Part shown: positions 47,863 to 56,468 of the stretch, one piece after another
How the letters are laid out: each line of letters opens with the position of its first letter
How positions within the stretch are numbered: position 1 is the stretch's first letter
Source of the DNA: Saprospiraceae bacterium
GTDB taxonomy: Bacteria; Bacteroidota; Bacteroidia; Chitinophagales; Saprospiraceae
DNA length: 64,000 nucleotides
Assembly: GCA_022841745.1 (NCBI GenBank)
Contig: JALHQW010000044.1
Location: 1-64,000 of the forward strand
Direction of reading: 5' to 3'
The notes under the pieces: generated by a model
Database searches by the model: none
Told to the model about the DNA's origin: nothing
The model's input: the letters and a program-made list of their open reading frames with translations, nothing else
Translations under genes and position numbers: made by a program

Positions 47863-50177
47863 CGATATTATTCATACTGTGTTCAGGATTGCTTTTTGCC
47901 CAGCGTCCCCTCATGCGTTCTATTACGCAGTTTGGCGCTAATGGCAATGGCGTAGCCGACAATGCAGCGGTTTTCACGCTATTAAATAGCATTGGAAACA
48001 GCGACAGTTTTACTATTTATGTGCCCAAAGGGGTTTACCGGACTGGGTCTGCGCTAATCAACTCAAACGTTAATTTAGAATTTGAGGCGGGTGCTCAGAT
48101 TGTTGTAAATGCCAGCGCTACCCTTACTATAAACGGCAGGTTGATTAACGCAAATAGCGTTTTTTCCACGAATAGCACAGGGGCAAGGGTCGTATTGCCC
48201 ACTGTTGACCGTTTTAAACTGGATTGGTTTAAATTCACTTATGGCGCTGGCATCAGCAACGGCGCTAAATATGCCAACCGTAGGACTTGGGAGATGGTGA
48301 ACAACAGCATGAATTTTTCTTATGCGGGCGTATTGGAATTGCCATGCTCCAAGACCTTGGAGATTGACTTTGATATAGGCATCCAGGGTAGCTGGATGAC
48401 TATAGACAACAACTTTAATATTTATTGCCCTTGCCCCAATGACCGATTTAAGATACATATGCTGCAGGATACAATCGGTACTATCCAATTTGCGTATCAG
48501 CTCGCAACCGCAAAATCAGCCACATTTGAGAACGTTGAAGTCTATTGCAACCCCCACAACTGGCGAAATTCAACCTACAGTGTAACCGCAGGCAGTCGAA
48601 CCATTACGGTCAGTTCCGCAATTTTTCGAGACAGCGTATTTGATACTGGCCGCATCATCTACCTCAACGGCGGCTCGTACGCAAGCCAGGATACGGCTTT
48701 AATCATTGACAGCCTTTATAGCAACACCTCGGCAAGGTTAAAATATGCGGCCCCTGCAACCCGTTCGGGCACATGCTATTTTTCGACCCAGGAAGGCAAC
48801 CGTACCTTTTTGCTGATGCTTGGTAGCAATACTGATTCAGTGTCTATCAAGTGGAGTGCTTGGAGCAATTACGTGACTTGTACAGTCCCCGGTTGCTTTG
48901 ATGCAAACGACCTTGGCGCTATATTGGAGCTACGTAAGCCTGGCAGCCTGAACGATGTTTTTTTGGCAGAAATCCAGCGTGTCAAAGGAGACACTGCATT
49001 TTTAGTGGCTCCCATCACAAACAGCAACGGAACAAATACAAGCAGTTTTGGCTACAACAATAGCCAAAATGTGTACCGTGCTACCCGGTCAAATTTCACA
49101 GCCACCAATTGCAAATTTTCGGGGGGATGGGGCGAAGTGGCCGACAGCGGAGGAAACCTAAATAACGGCACAATAGCGGTTTACAACTCGCAAATAGAAA
49201 CCTTTAGAGGAGGATTCCAGATGAGGGGCGGTATTTATGCCAATTTCATCATGGATAATTGTGTGGTAACATCTGGTCTCGATATATATGGAAATGGGTA
49301 TTTCGACATTACGGGCGTGGACATGAATGTACTACACTCTAATGGAAACTCGAGTATTCATCTTCGCAACTCGAAATTTTTCAACACCCGTGCTTTTGGT
49401 ATGTCACAGAACAAAGCGCCAAGAAGCGATGCTGTGCCTTGGTACGAACCTGCGGTGAATATTGATAATTGCGAATTTTACGGAGAAACATTCTACAAAC
49501 CCCTGGAAATCGTCTCTATTGGTAGCGTGTTTATCAACGGCGTGGTTTGCAAGGCCGGCATAGTCGCAGATGCCAGGCGGCACATGAGCGTTACGAACAC
49601 CAATATTAAAATGGTATCACCTGCTGGCACAATTAACGCACTAGACTTGTCAAGCCGTGACAGCTTACAGGGGATGTTCGTTTCAAACATTTCCATTGAA
49701 ATTGAAAACGGCTCACATGCCATCAACATAACCAATGGCCATGCGGGGCGGCGAGATGTTCTTGATAACATCAACATCGTCGTGAAAACCGACACGACGA
49801 AATATGTTTGGGAAGCCCCTAGGAGCACTTACCTTCTCAGGCTCAACACACTGAGCGAGGTGGTCATTAGCAAGCTAAACGTAAAAACCTATAAGGCATA
49901 CGACCGATACCGGGCAGTGCTGTATTCGCAGAAGTCCAACAATGTCCTATTTGACCAATGCAAGTTCACACTTGGCGATGCCCAAATGGATCTTGGATGG
50001 GTGAACAATACAGGCAGCCCAGCCTGCAAATGGCTCTTCCGTGATTGTGTTAGCAGTGTGGATAGAATAGACATCATTGGAACATCCACCGGAACATTTG
50101 ACGTTGGAGCGGAAACCACTGTATTGCCGACGCAAAGCGGCACCGCTGGCACTACCGTAGCTGTAACAAATTTGTGA
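47847..50177 (+). CDS. Exported pectate-lyase-like spike (B)
   Basis: 776 residues from ATG 47847, fixed by MAHKITILFILCSGLLFAQ matching the A signal peptide. Beta-helix N-terminus (ITQFGANGNGVADNAAVFTL, YVPKGVYRTGSA). Very similar to the A spike through most of its length, so receptor or glycan specificity may be the same. Stop overlaps the next ATG (TGATG). Confidence 0.8.
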   Translation: MAHKITILFILCSGLLFAQRPLMRSITQFGANGNGVADNAAVFTLLNSIGNSDSFTIYVPKGVYRTGSALINSNVNLEFEAGAQIVVNASATLTINGRLINANSVFSTNSTGARVVLPTVDRFKLDWFKFTYGAGISNGAKYANRRTWEMVNNSMNFSYAGVLELPCSKTLEIDFDIGIQGSWMTIDNNFNIYCPCPNDRFKIHMLQDTIGTIQFAYQLATAKSATFENVEVYCNPHNWRNSTYSVTAGSRTITVSSAIFRDSVFDTGRIIYLNGGSYASQDTALIIDSLYSNTSARLKYAAPATRSGTCYFSTQEGNRTFLLMLGSNTDSVSIKWSAWSNYVTCTVPGCFDANDLGAILELRKPGSLNDVFLAEIQRVKGDTAFLVAPITNSNGTNTSSFGYNNSQNVYRATRSNFTATNCKFSGGWGEVADSGGNLNNGTIAVYNSQIETFRGGFQMRGGIYANFIMDNCVVTSGLDIYGNGYFDITGVDMNVLHSNGNSSIHLRNSKFFNTRAFGMSQNKAPRSDAVPWYEPAVNIDNCEFYGETFYKPLEIVSIGSVFINGVVCKAGIVADARRHMSVTNTNIKMVSPAGTINALDLSSRDSLQGMFVSNISIEIENGSHAINITNGHAGRRDVLDNINIVVKTDTTKYVWEAPRSTYLLRLNTLSEVVISKLNVKTYKAYDRYRAVLYSQKSNNVLFDQCKFTLGDAQMDLGWVNNTGSPACKWLFRDCVSSVDRIDIIGTSTGTFDVGAETTVLPTQSGTAGTTVAVTNL

Positions 50178-51001
50178 TGAAGCGACTTTTGAAAATATTC
50201 CTTTTTTCTGTTGCGGCGTTGCTGGCAATGGGTGCTGGCTTTTCCTATTTACCTTGGCTGAGTAAGGTAGGTTCTAGTAAAATAGGGTATGGTACCCGGT
50301 TGGTTTTCCCAGGAGCTACCACTAGCGCAGGCGCAGACAGTATCTTAGTATCGGGGTTGGGTGCCGACAACCTGGGGAACCACACGGCTACCCAGGCGCT
50401 AAATATGCAAACCTTCACCATCAACAATGCCCGTCAAATAAGCGGGGCGGACGTGTTTACAGACGCAACTGATTCATGTGGATTGCGAAGCAACGGCGAA
50501 GGTTGGCTAATCTCGAACGCCATGGGCCGCTACCTTGTAAACGGCAATATTGCGCAGCAAATAAACCATGCTACCCAAGCGATTGCTTTCAATGTTGACC
50601 CCAGCAATGGCAACGCAATGGCAATGTCCGAGCAGGGAGGCAGTTCTTTTTTCAACTATGCCTCCAACACCGAAGCCCTTACACTCGGTACCGCTGGCAG
50701 TGGCTCTAGCGTAATCATCAATTCCTTAGAAGCTCAGAATTGGGCAACCTACACGGCCACGGCTACACTTACCAGCTTAACCAGCTTCGACGAGGTGGAC
50801 GTAAGCGCCGCTGGCCAAACCTTCACCTTTCCCACGGGTGCCACCGGAGGCGCACTGAAGTATGTGAGCAACATTGATGCCGTGGAAACTATCACCGTAG
50901 CGGCCCCAGGCGGCGAAACGGTGGCCGGCTCGACTTTGATAATGCCCGGAATTACGGGCATGTTTCAAAAACGGGGCGCCGTGTGGCGGCGGCTCCAATA
51001 A
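50177..51001 (+). CDS. Exported protein lost from element A
   Basis: 274 residues from ATG 50177. Signal peptide or anchor MKRLLKIFLFSVAALLAMGAG; mature part beta-rich (LTSLTSFDEVDVSAAGQTFT, GETVAGSTLIMPG). The C-terminal VWRRLQ follows a segment like those ending other fibre genes here (GATGWRIK at 47862). A retains only its start and last 20 codons. Possibly an alternative receptor-binding tip. Confidence 0.65.
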   Translation: MKRLLKIFLFSVAALLAMGAGFSYLPWLSKVGSSKIGYGTRLVFPGATTSAGADSILVSGLGADNLGNHTATQALNMQTFTINNARQISGADVFTDATDSCGLRSNGEGWLISNAMGRYLVNGNIAQQINHATQAIAFNVDPSNGNAMAMSEQGGSSFFNYASNTEALTLGTAGSGSSVIINSLEAQNWATYTATATLTSLTSFDEVDVSAAGQTFTFPTGATGGALKYVSNIDAVETITVAAPGGETVAGSTLIMPGITGMFQKRGAVWRRLQ

Positions 51002-51067
51002 ACAAAACGACCGGGCAAACTACACCCATTCACAACGCATTAAAAGCCCGTGAACTTAGAAATAGCA

Positions 51068-51286
51068 ATGACATCAACATTTCTCATTCTTTGTGCGGTA
51101 TCGGTGGCCGTAAGCCTTGCGACCGCTATCAGCATGTGGATGTACACCCGAAAGCAGCAAGCCGAAATGAGCGACCTGAGAAAAGAGAACATGCAGCTGC
51201 ACATAGAAGTGCAGCACCAAAAAAACCAACTGGAAATCATGCACGGCCAATACCTCGAATTGTTGGAGAGGTTGGCCAGAAAATAA
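51068..51286 (+). CDS. Holin/spanin-like membrane protein (B)
   Basis: 72 residues from ATG 51068 (78 from a GTG at 51050). One membrane segment (FLILCAVSVAVSLATAISMW) and a coiled coil (MSDLRKENMQLHIEVQHQKN). Same place and plan as 22753 in A. Confidence 0.6.
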   Translation: MTSTFLILCAVSVAVSLATAISMWMYTRKQQAEMSDLRKENMQLHIEVQHQKNQLEIMHGQYLELLERLARK

Positions 51287-51292
51287 CAGCAC

Positions 51293-51856
51293 ATGAAAGC
51301 AGTAATAGTAGCCTACGAAAATGAAATAAATGGCCCTGCATGGCAAGCCGCCTACGGTTCTTATGAGATGGGCAATGCCATTGAGGGAGCAATAGGCATA
51401 GATGCCAGCAAGCCTGCCAACCGTGTGCAGATGCAGGCCCTTGGCATTACTGCACCGGCCATCATCATTGCACGCTATTGCAGCGGGAATGGCCAAACGC
51501 ATGTAAAATACCTGGCACAAATGAAGGGCATACCAAGCCCCTCGGCCATTGCCGATGCTGCGGCCAAGGTGATGCAATCCAGCAGCGCACAGAATTGCAA
51601 CAGCAGTGCAAATCCAGTTCCCGTGCTTACCAATTCCGGCAGTGGCACCGACGAGGGGGAAAGCAGCGGTTTTGGCCTTAATCCCTGGGGAATTTTCTCG
51701 CTTCCCTTCGATGCTCCGTGGTGGGTTTGGGCAGCAATCGCAGGCGGCGCTGCCATCGGCAGCACGTCGGCAGATGGGAAGCTAGGCCGATATGGCTGGG
51801 GAGCCGTGGCGGTGGTGGCCGGGGGAAATGCGCTAACTGCCTACAAAAAGCAATGA
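51293..51856 (+). CDS. Conserved late protein with C-terminal membrane segment (B)
   Basis: 187 residues, homologous to 23072 (KAVIVAYENEINGPAWQAAY, APAIIIARYCSG, GFGLNPWGIFSLPFDAPWW, GGAAIGSTSADGKLGRYGWG). Overlaps the lysozyme start by ATGA as in A. Confidence 0.65.
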   Translation: MKAVIVAYENEINGPAWQAAYGSYEMGNAIEGAIGIDASKPANRVQMQALGITAPAIIIARYCSGNGQTHVKYLAQMKGIPSPSAIADAAAKVMQSSSAQNCNSSANPVPVLTNSGSGTDEGESSGFGLNPWGIFSLPFDAPWWVWAAIAGGAAIGSTSADGKLGRYGWGAVAVVAGGNALTAYKKQ

Positions 51857-52470
51857 ATAATACCGCCAAAATAGCCCTCGTGCTCGCCGGATTGCTCGGC
51901 TTCGCAGCCATGGCCAATGCCAGCCCAGGCAGCGCTGGCGGTGGCGTCAGCTTCGCCCGCAGTTATGCCCGTGTGCGCAGGTGGGAAGGCGGCTACCAAG
52001 AAAACCCCAACGACCCCGGCAACTATGACAACGAAGGGCGGCTAATTGGTACCAATATGGGCATCACGCCTGGCACCTACAAACAAGCTACCGGGTATTG
52101 GCCGACAAAAGCCGAAATGAAGGCGCTAACACCTGATCAGGCAGCGGCCATTTTCAAGCTGCTTTTTTGGGATAAAATATGGGGCGATAAGTTCAAGGAT
52201 GCAGCGCTGGCTGATATTGTCCTCGATGGCGTCGTCAATCATGGCCGGGGCGTCCGATTGTTTCAGGAAATACTCGGCGACGTGGAGCAAGACAACAAAT
52301 GGGGACCTGAAACCCATGCTTCCATGCTGGCCAAAAACCCCGCCCAACTCTACCGAGCTTACCGGGAGCGCCGCAAGCGCTACTATCTACAGCTGATAGA
52401 AAATGACCCCAAACTGGCCGTTTTCAAAAATGGCTGGATGAGACGGATTGACAGCTTTACGGATTATTAG
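51853..52470 (+). CDS. GH108-type lysozyme with signal anchor (B)
   Basis: 205 residues: KIALVLAGLLGFAAMANAS leader, Glu45 in RWEGGYQENPNDPGN, GTNMGITPGTY, LFWDKIWGD, then the peptidoglycan-binding half (GVVNHGRGVRLFQEI, WGPETHASML). Cleaves peptidoglycan glycan strands for lysis. Confidence 0.85.
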   Translation: MNNTAKIALVLAGLLGFAAMANASPGSAGGGVSFARSYARVRRWEGGYQENPNDPGNYDNEGRLIGTNMGITPGTYKQATGYWPTKAEMKALTPDQAAAIFKLLFWDKIWGDKFKDAALADIVLDGVVNHGRGVRLFQEILGDVEQDNKWGPETHASMLAKNPAQLYRAYRERRKRYYLQLIENDPKLAVFKNGWMRRIDSFTDY

Positions 52471-52499
52471 GTATCTTATCACCATTCAAATATCTCATC

Positions 52500-52817
52500 A
52501 TGTGGAAAACATTCGCCAAAATGGCTTTTGAGTACGTCGAGGATTTTTTGCTAAAGAAAATTTCCTCCGTGCAGTATTTTCGTGACACCCTAGAGTTCTT
52601 TGTTTTCTTGGGTGGCCAAGCCGTTGACGTTACAACCGACAACGACCCCAATAACAAAGCCCAGCTTCAACAGATTTGGGAAAAGAACTTTGTGAACTTG
52701 TTATCTATTGTACTCCGTGGCGTGTACGATGTGGTGAAAAATCCGCAGGTGAAAGAGCGGGTAATCGCCATTTTGAGGAAAACGCTCAACGATATAGAGG
52801 CTAATCCGGTAGCCTAA
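52500..52817 (+). CDS. Variable cassette protein between lysozyme and integrase (B)
   Basis: 105 residues, helical and amphipathic (EYVEDFLLKKISSVQYFRDT, LLSIVLRGVYDVVKNPQVKE). Unrelated to the gene in the same slot of A although the leader ATCACCATTCAAATATCTCATC is shared. Ends where the near-identical integrase segment begins. Confidence 0.6.
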   Translation: MWKTFAKMAFEYVEDFLLKKISSVQYFRDTLEFFVFLGGQAVDVTTDNDPNNKAQLQQIWEKNFVNLLSIVLRGVYDVVKNPQVKERVIAILRKTLNDIEANPVA

Positions 52818-52866
52818 AGAAAAGCCTTGTCTTTTACACAAAAGCGGGTGTTCTAATTTAGCTTAG

Positions 52867-52896
52867 AAGCCTTGGTAGCAATGCCAAGGCTTTTTT
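52867..52896 (+). terminator. Late operon terminator (B)
   Basis: Same AAGCCTTGG/CCAAGGCTT stem and T run as at 24675, within the segment that is nearly identical in both elements. Confidence 0.8.
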
Positions 52897-54011
52897 CATG
52901 CCGCCAACTTCTCACCTGGTGCCGGGAAGCTCGCCCTGAGTTTCACCAAATCAGCCACGCCCAGCTGGCGAAGGTATTTGTCCACCATATCAAGGGAATG
53001 ATGCCTGAGCTGTATCTGCAGTTCTTTCAAGCTCACGCCTGCCTTCACACATGCAACAGCGCCCGTATGCTTCCAACTGTACATCTTGTATTCCGAGGAA
53101 AAGCCAAGCGCATCCAGCACCGCCCTGTGGCGCTCGCCCAGGGTGTTCCTGCCGATTGGCTTGTAAATGCTCTTGGCCGAATGAAAAACATAGCTGTTTG
53201 GGGGCAGCTCCTTCAGGTGCTCGAGCGCGGGGGCGAACGCATCCGGGATGGCCACGAATTCAGTCTTATGGTTCTTGCTGCCTGGTGGCAAGTGGCCACG
53301 GTCGCCATGCTCTGCAAAATCGGACCGGACCATGATTTTCCGCTCCTCGAAATAGATGTCCTCGACCTTAAGGTGGATAAGCTCTGCCCTGGGCCGCAAA
53401 AAGCAGTAGTACACGAATTGACAGTGAAGCCACAGCTGCGGGTCGTTTTTTTCGAGGTGGGCAGCGAGCCGGGCAGCCTGGTGCGATTGAAAGTACCTGG
53501 CAGGGTCAGACTTTCCCTTTTTAGGCTCAAAGCCATCGAGCCAGCCCTTCATGCCGCAGCGTTCGAATAAAAAATTCAGCGAACGCCTGGCTTCGTGCAC
53601 GGTAGCCGGTCGGTGGGTACGCTGGTAGTCCCTCAGGAACTCCTTTGCCGACTCCGGGGTCACTTCCCTCGCGCCAAGGTACTGGAACAACAGCTTCAGC
53701 TTTGTCTCAAAGCATGAAAAGGAATGCTTTCGAAGCTCAGGGCGGCGAGCCTCGAGGGCGGCGAACAATTCTTGTCGCTGGAGGAAGTTGGCTGGAGGAG
53801 GGACGAATGCAGCTTCGAGTTTAGCGAGCAGTGCGTTTCCTGCCACTACCCTACCCTCGATGGTATCGTGTTGGTTGATACCAGTGTAGTATTTTTTCCA
53901 CTTGCCAGTAGAAGGATCCTTAAAATGAACGAACCATTCCTTGGTAAGGTCTAGACCCTGGTCCCGGAGGACAAAAAATTTTTTTTCTGATTGTGTACCC
54001 ATTGAAATCAA
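52896..54011 (-). CDS. Tyrosine integrase (B)
   Basis: 371 residues, identical to the A integrase, with the same catalytic residues (Arg206/208, His315, His337, Tyr346). It ends 78 bp from the att core that lies in the tRNA 3' end. Identity of protein, flanks and arm sites means either integrase can act on any of the three att sites. Confidence 0.92.
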   Translation of the reverse strand: MISMGTQSEKKFFVLRDQGLDLTKEWFVHFKDPSTGKWKKYYTGINQHDTIEGRVVAGNALLAKLEAAFVPPPANFLQRQELFAALEARRPELRKHSFSCFETKLKLLFQYLGAREVTPESAKEFLRDYQRTHRPATVHEARRSLNFLFERCGMKGWLDGFEPKKGKSDPARYFQSHQAARLAAHLEKNDPQLWLHCQFVYYCFLRPRAELIHLKVEDIYFEERKIMVRSDFAEHGDRGHLPPGSKNHKTEFVAIPDAFAPALEHLKELPPNSYVFHSAKSIYKPIGRNTLGERHRAVLDALGFSSEYKMYSWKHTGAVACVKAGVSLKELQIQLRHHSLDMVDKYLRQLGVADLVKLRASFPAPGEKLAA

Positions 54012-54088
54012 TCATGGACAATCAGTGTGAGGGAAAATTTGTCTATCGCCTTTAAAACTCCTAGTAAAATAAGGAGTTAAAGAAAAAA

Positions 54089-54104
54089 TGTACCCGCGAC
54101 TGGA
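54089..54104. other. attR of element B, inside the tRNA-Leu 3' end
   Basis: TGTACCCGCGACTGGA, complement of the tRNA acceptor 3' strand and part of the T arm. The element rebuilds the tRNA end, so the gene stays intact. To the left, TTTGTCTATCGCC and an ACTCCT/AGGAGT hairpin are identical to those before the middle att site. Confidence 0.9.
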
Positions 54105-54174
54105 TTTGAACCAGCACATCCTTGCGGACACTACCCCCTCAAAGTAGCGCGTCTACCAATTTCGCCACACGGGT
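54091..54174 (-). tRNA. tRNA-Leu (anticodon GAG)
   Basis: Read leftward the gene starts ACCCGTGTGGCGAAATTGGT and folds into a full cloverleaf. Acceptor ACCCGTG pairs with CGCGGGT (one G-U) plus discriminator A. The anticodon stem CTACT/GGTAG carries loop TTGAGGG with anticodon GAG. A long variable arm (TGTCCGCAAGGATG), as in class II tRNAs, and a T arm CTGGTTCAAATCCAG follow. CCA is not encoded. It is the integration target. Confidence 0.93.
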
Positions 54175-54204
54175 ATAAAAATCTGCTTTTCTTGAAAAGC
54201 GGGG

Positions 54205-54212
54205 CAAATATA
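54205..54212 (-). promoter_or_regulatory. Promoter -7 box of the tRNA-Leu gene
   Basis: On the minus strand TATATTTG, an exact TANNTTTG match, ~30 nt before the tRNA 5' end. A TTTG at 54230-54227 is closer than the usual 19 nt, so the -33 part is unsure. Confidence 0.55.
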
Positions 54213-54408
54213 CGCCTTTTCCGCTTCAAAGGAAGCCGAAAAAATATTTTTAAAAAAAAGTTAAAAAACATAGAATAATAAATATTAAATTTGTCTATGT
54301 TTGTCCCGTCATTGAAATTTGAACATAACATCTCAGCCGAGCTTCATTGGTTTTTTTGAAAAGAGACTGATACTTTAACTTAATCCAGAACATTTTACCA
54401 AGGCTCGC

Positions 54409-54573
54409 ATGGAACACTCTGTTACACTATTACTCCTGATGGCCCTGTCATTTGGGCTTCTACTTTTCACCGTCGGTTCCGGGAAACCGGGCAAAGCCGC
54501 CGCTGATTCCACCGAAGACAATCCGTCTTCCCGCTTTTCATTGGACAGTCCTGAAACTTCCCGAAGTTTTTAG
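54409..54573 (+). CDS. Small membrane protein, hypothetical (host)
   Basis: 54 residues: a membrane segment (VTLLLLMALSFGLLLFTVG) then a hydrophilic Ser-rich tail. A hairpin follows 12 nt after the stop, supporting an independent transcription unit. Coding status plausible but unproven. Confidence 0.4.
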   Translation: MEHSVTLLLLMALSFGLLLFTVGSGKPGKAAADSTEDNPSSRFSLDSPETSRSF

Positions 54574-54584
54574 TCCGTCGCTGC

Positions 54585-54622
54585 GACTACCCCATCAGCG
54601 CGACTGCGCTGGTGGGATAGTC
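54585..54622. terminator. Stem-loop after the small membrane gene
   Basis: GACTACCCCATCAGCGC and GCGCTGGTGGGATAGTC pair over 17 positions with a few G-U or mismatched ones around GACT. It is followed by ACCCTTTTCC, so it may terminate transcription. Confidence 0.6.
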
Positions 54623-54660
54623 ACCCTTTTCCATTTGAAAACAAGGAACTGTTTAGCAGA

Positions 54661-54704
54661 AGGTGTTTTAGGGGAAAAATGAAAATCTTCCACCTAAAAC
54701 ACCT
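54661..54704. repeat. Intergenic inverted repeat
   Basis: AGGTGTTTTAGG and CCTAAAACACCT are perfect 12-bp arms separated by 20 nt. Placed between two host genes; could be a regulator site or a weak terminator. Confidence 0.5.
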
Positions 54705-54783
54705 CCTACTAAATAGCTACAATACAATTGCAGTAAACTTGGCATAATTTTTTCATATTAAATTTACCACGTTTTATAATTCC

Positions 54784-55212
54784 ATGAAAATGAAGACCCT
54801 CCATTCACTAGTCACTGCTATTGTCCTTTGTATAGGGCAATACGCCCATTGCCAAGGCGCTGCTGCTTTCGACCCTGCCCCAGAAATTACCGCTGCCGTA
54901 AATCCAAGGACAGCCCCGGCCAAGCCCACAACGGTTCGCAGCCTGAAACGGTTCCCGCAAATGCACACGGGATTTGCTATCGAAATCGCTTTTTCCACTT
55001 ACCCGATGGATGCTACCAATCCCATTTTCCAGCAATTTGGGAACGTGCGGTACGACAAGCAGCCCGAGGGCGGCTACTCCTACCTCATCATGGCCAATTT
55101 CTCTTCGAAGGAATCGGCCCTCGACTTCCTGAACAACGTGGTGAAGCCGAAGGCCGAAAAAGCCAAGCTCATCCAATACAATGAAGGTACTCGCAAGGTG
55201 ATACGGGATTAA
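54784..55212 (+). CDS. Secreted SPOR-like domain protein (host)
   Basis: 142 residues. Signal peptide (LHSLVTAIVLCIGQYAHCQ), a Pro/Ala linker, then ~75 residues resembling a SPOR domain: FAIEIAFSTYPMDATNPIFQ, YSYLIMANFSSKESALDFLN, KLIQYNEGTRKVIRD. SPOR domains bind denuded peptidoglycan at division sites. Strand-helix-strand order fits; similarity is not strong enough to be certain. Confidence 0.6.
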   Translation: MKMKTLHSLVTAIVLCIGQYAHCQGAAAFDPAPEITAAVNPRTAPAKPTTVRSLKRFPQMHTGFAIEIAFSTYPMDATNPIFQQFGNVRYDKQPEGGYSYLIMANFSSKESALDFLNNVVKPKAEKAKLIQYNEGTRKVIRD

Positions 55213-55274
55213 CTCCCCGCATCGGCCTTGTGCCAAAATAGTAGTTTTCTTTTCTTGAGACCAATGACGATGAA

Positions 55275-55311
55275 GCCCGCTACCAGGTTATCTGGAGCGG
55301 GCGTTTTTTTT
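55275..55311 (+). terminator. Terminator after the SPOR-like gene
   Basis: GCCCGCT and AGCGGGC pair around ACCAGGTTATCTGG (itself able to pair), then G and eight T. Confidence 0.85.
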
Positions 55312-55349
55312 GAGGCCACTGGCCGTCAACCGTCTATCGTCTATCGTAA

Positions 55350-56081
55350 CTATTTCTGCTCCTCAGCCTTCAACTGCGCCTTGGTCTTCTTCTCCCCTTC
55401 TGGCTTTTCCTTGTCGAATAAACGATAGCCGAGGTTCACGCCTGCGAAGGTGTAAGCATCATTTTTGTAGGCATTGCCGGAGGCTTGGGTGCCATCCAGG
55501 AAATCAGAGATGGTAAAGCGATAGCTGACTTCGAATTCCAGCACAATTTTTTGGTTCAAATCAACCCGGAACCCTCCACCGAGGGGCATTCCAATATGCC
55601 AGTTGATGTACTCAATTTGCTTGTCACTGCTTTCTGTATCGCCATAGGTTACGTTTGGGTCGAAATGCGCCACCGAGGCTCCAGCGAACATATAGAAGGA
55701 GTTCATTTTTTGGTAGCCATGCTTGGCATTGTAGCGCTTTCGGCCCCTGAAGTCCTTCTCGCCAAGGATGGCAATCTCTGACAGCCTACCATCGAATGAA
55801 TTATTGCGAAGGAAATTGCGGTCAAAATTACGGTCAGCGCCCGACAAGCCACCATGCAAAAGGTTCAGGCGAATGGCATGTTCCCTATCAAAGTAGCGGC
55901 GAATGCTGAACTGGCCGCCAGCATGGATTTCCTTGATGGTGAAAAGTGGCGGGGTTAAGTCGCCGTAGTAGTTCATGGCCCCAAAGGCAGCACTTATTTC
56001 CCAGTGCTTTTTTTGGGAAAAAATCGTGAGGGGCAAAGACAAGATCAGGCAGCCAACAACCAGTAGCTTAAAGGATTTCAT
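55350..56081 (-). CDS. DUF6089-like outer-membrane beta-barrel protein (host)
   Basis: 243 residues from ATG 56081, which opens a good signal peptide (MKSFKLLVVGCLILSLPLTI). The mature part starts HWEISAAFGAMNYYGDLTPP, typical of DUF6089 proteins of Bacteroidota, and continues with alternating strands and Tyr/Phe-rich turns to VNLGYRLF. A short Lys/Glu-rich tail follows. Probably a small outer-membrane barrel of unknown role. Confidence 0.8.
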   Translation of the reverse strand: MKSFKLLVVGCLILSLPLTIFSQKKHWEISAAFGAMNYYGDLTPPLFTIKEIHAGGQFSIRRYFDREHAIRLNLLHGGLSGADRNFDRNFLRNNSFDGRLSEIAILGEKDFRGRKRYNAKHGYQKMNSFYMFAGASVAHFDPNVTYGDTESSDKQIEYINWHIGMPLGGGFRVDLNQKIVLEFEVSYRFTISDFLDGTQASGNAYKNDAYTFAGVNLGYRLFDKEKPEGEKKTKAQLKAEEQK

Positions 56082-56391
56082 AACATACCCTTTTTGTGCC
56101 AACAAGCCATCTGCCCCCTACGGCACCGTGGTGTTTGATGCCATCAAACGGAATGGATATAACTCGGCATCCAAAACCACGATACACCGGAAAAGGCACA
56201 ATGCGGCAAGCGGCGTATTTAAAAATAGAAACTTGATAAGGGATTGGTATGATAAGTTTATTCGGGTAAGCAACTCGGTTGCCTTGTCACTGCAAAATTC
56301 ATGCTCAAACGATAGTGGGAAAAGAAGCGATTGCTTTAAGACGAGAATTATTTGGTTGGATGGAGCATACTTCGCCGTTAGGCGAGACTCC
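56082..56391. other. Gene-free stretch (host)
   Basis: No supportable gene. Contains the upstream region of the leftward barrel gene; no clear TANNTTTG box was found on that strand. Confidence 0.5.
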
Positions 56392-56450
56392 TTTTAGGGG
56401 CAGCAAATTGATTTTTTGCTCAGCAAAAAATCAATTTGCTGCCCCTAAAA
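56392..56450. repeat. Perfect 29-bp palindrome, likely bidirectional terminator
   Basis: Arms TTTTAGGGGCAGCAAATTGA then TTTTTTGCT, and the exact complement, are separated by one base. T-rich ends on both strands would terminate transcription in both directions. It lies 19 bp from the end of the leftward gene at 56469. Confidence 0.75.
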
Positions 56451-56468
56451 AAACTCACAGCTACTCCC

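Larger units (their letters stand above)
25897..54104 (+). mobile_element. Integrated element B (temperate phage-like, 28.2 kb)
   Basis: Bounded by att cores at 25897 and 54089, the latter within the intact tRNA-Leu gene. Same order as A: repressor, structured block, membrane protein, replication genes, iterons, late operon, integrase. Differences from A: a primase-helicase of nearly 1,200 residues, a cytosine methyltransferase, a PolX-like nucleotidyltransferase, a KilA-N gene inserted in the late region, an intact extra exported protein, and no nuclease-like gene at the left end. Confidence 0.9.
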
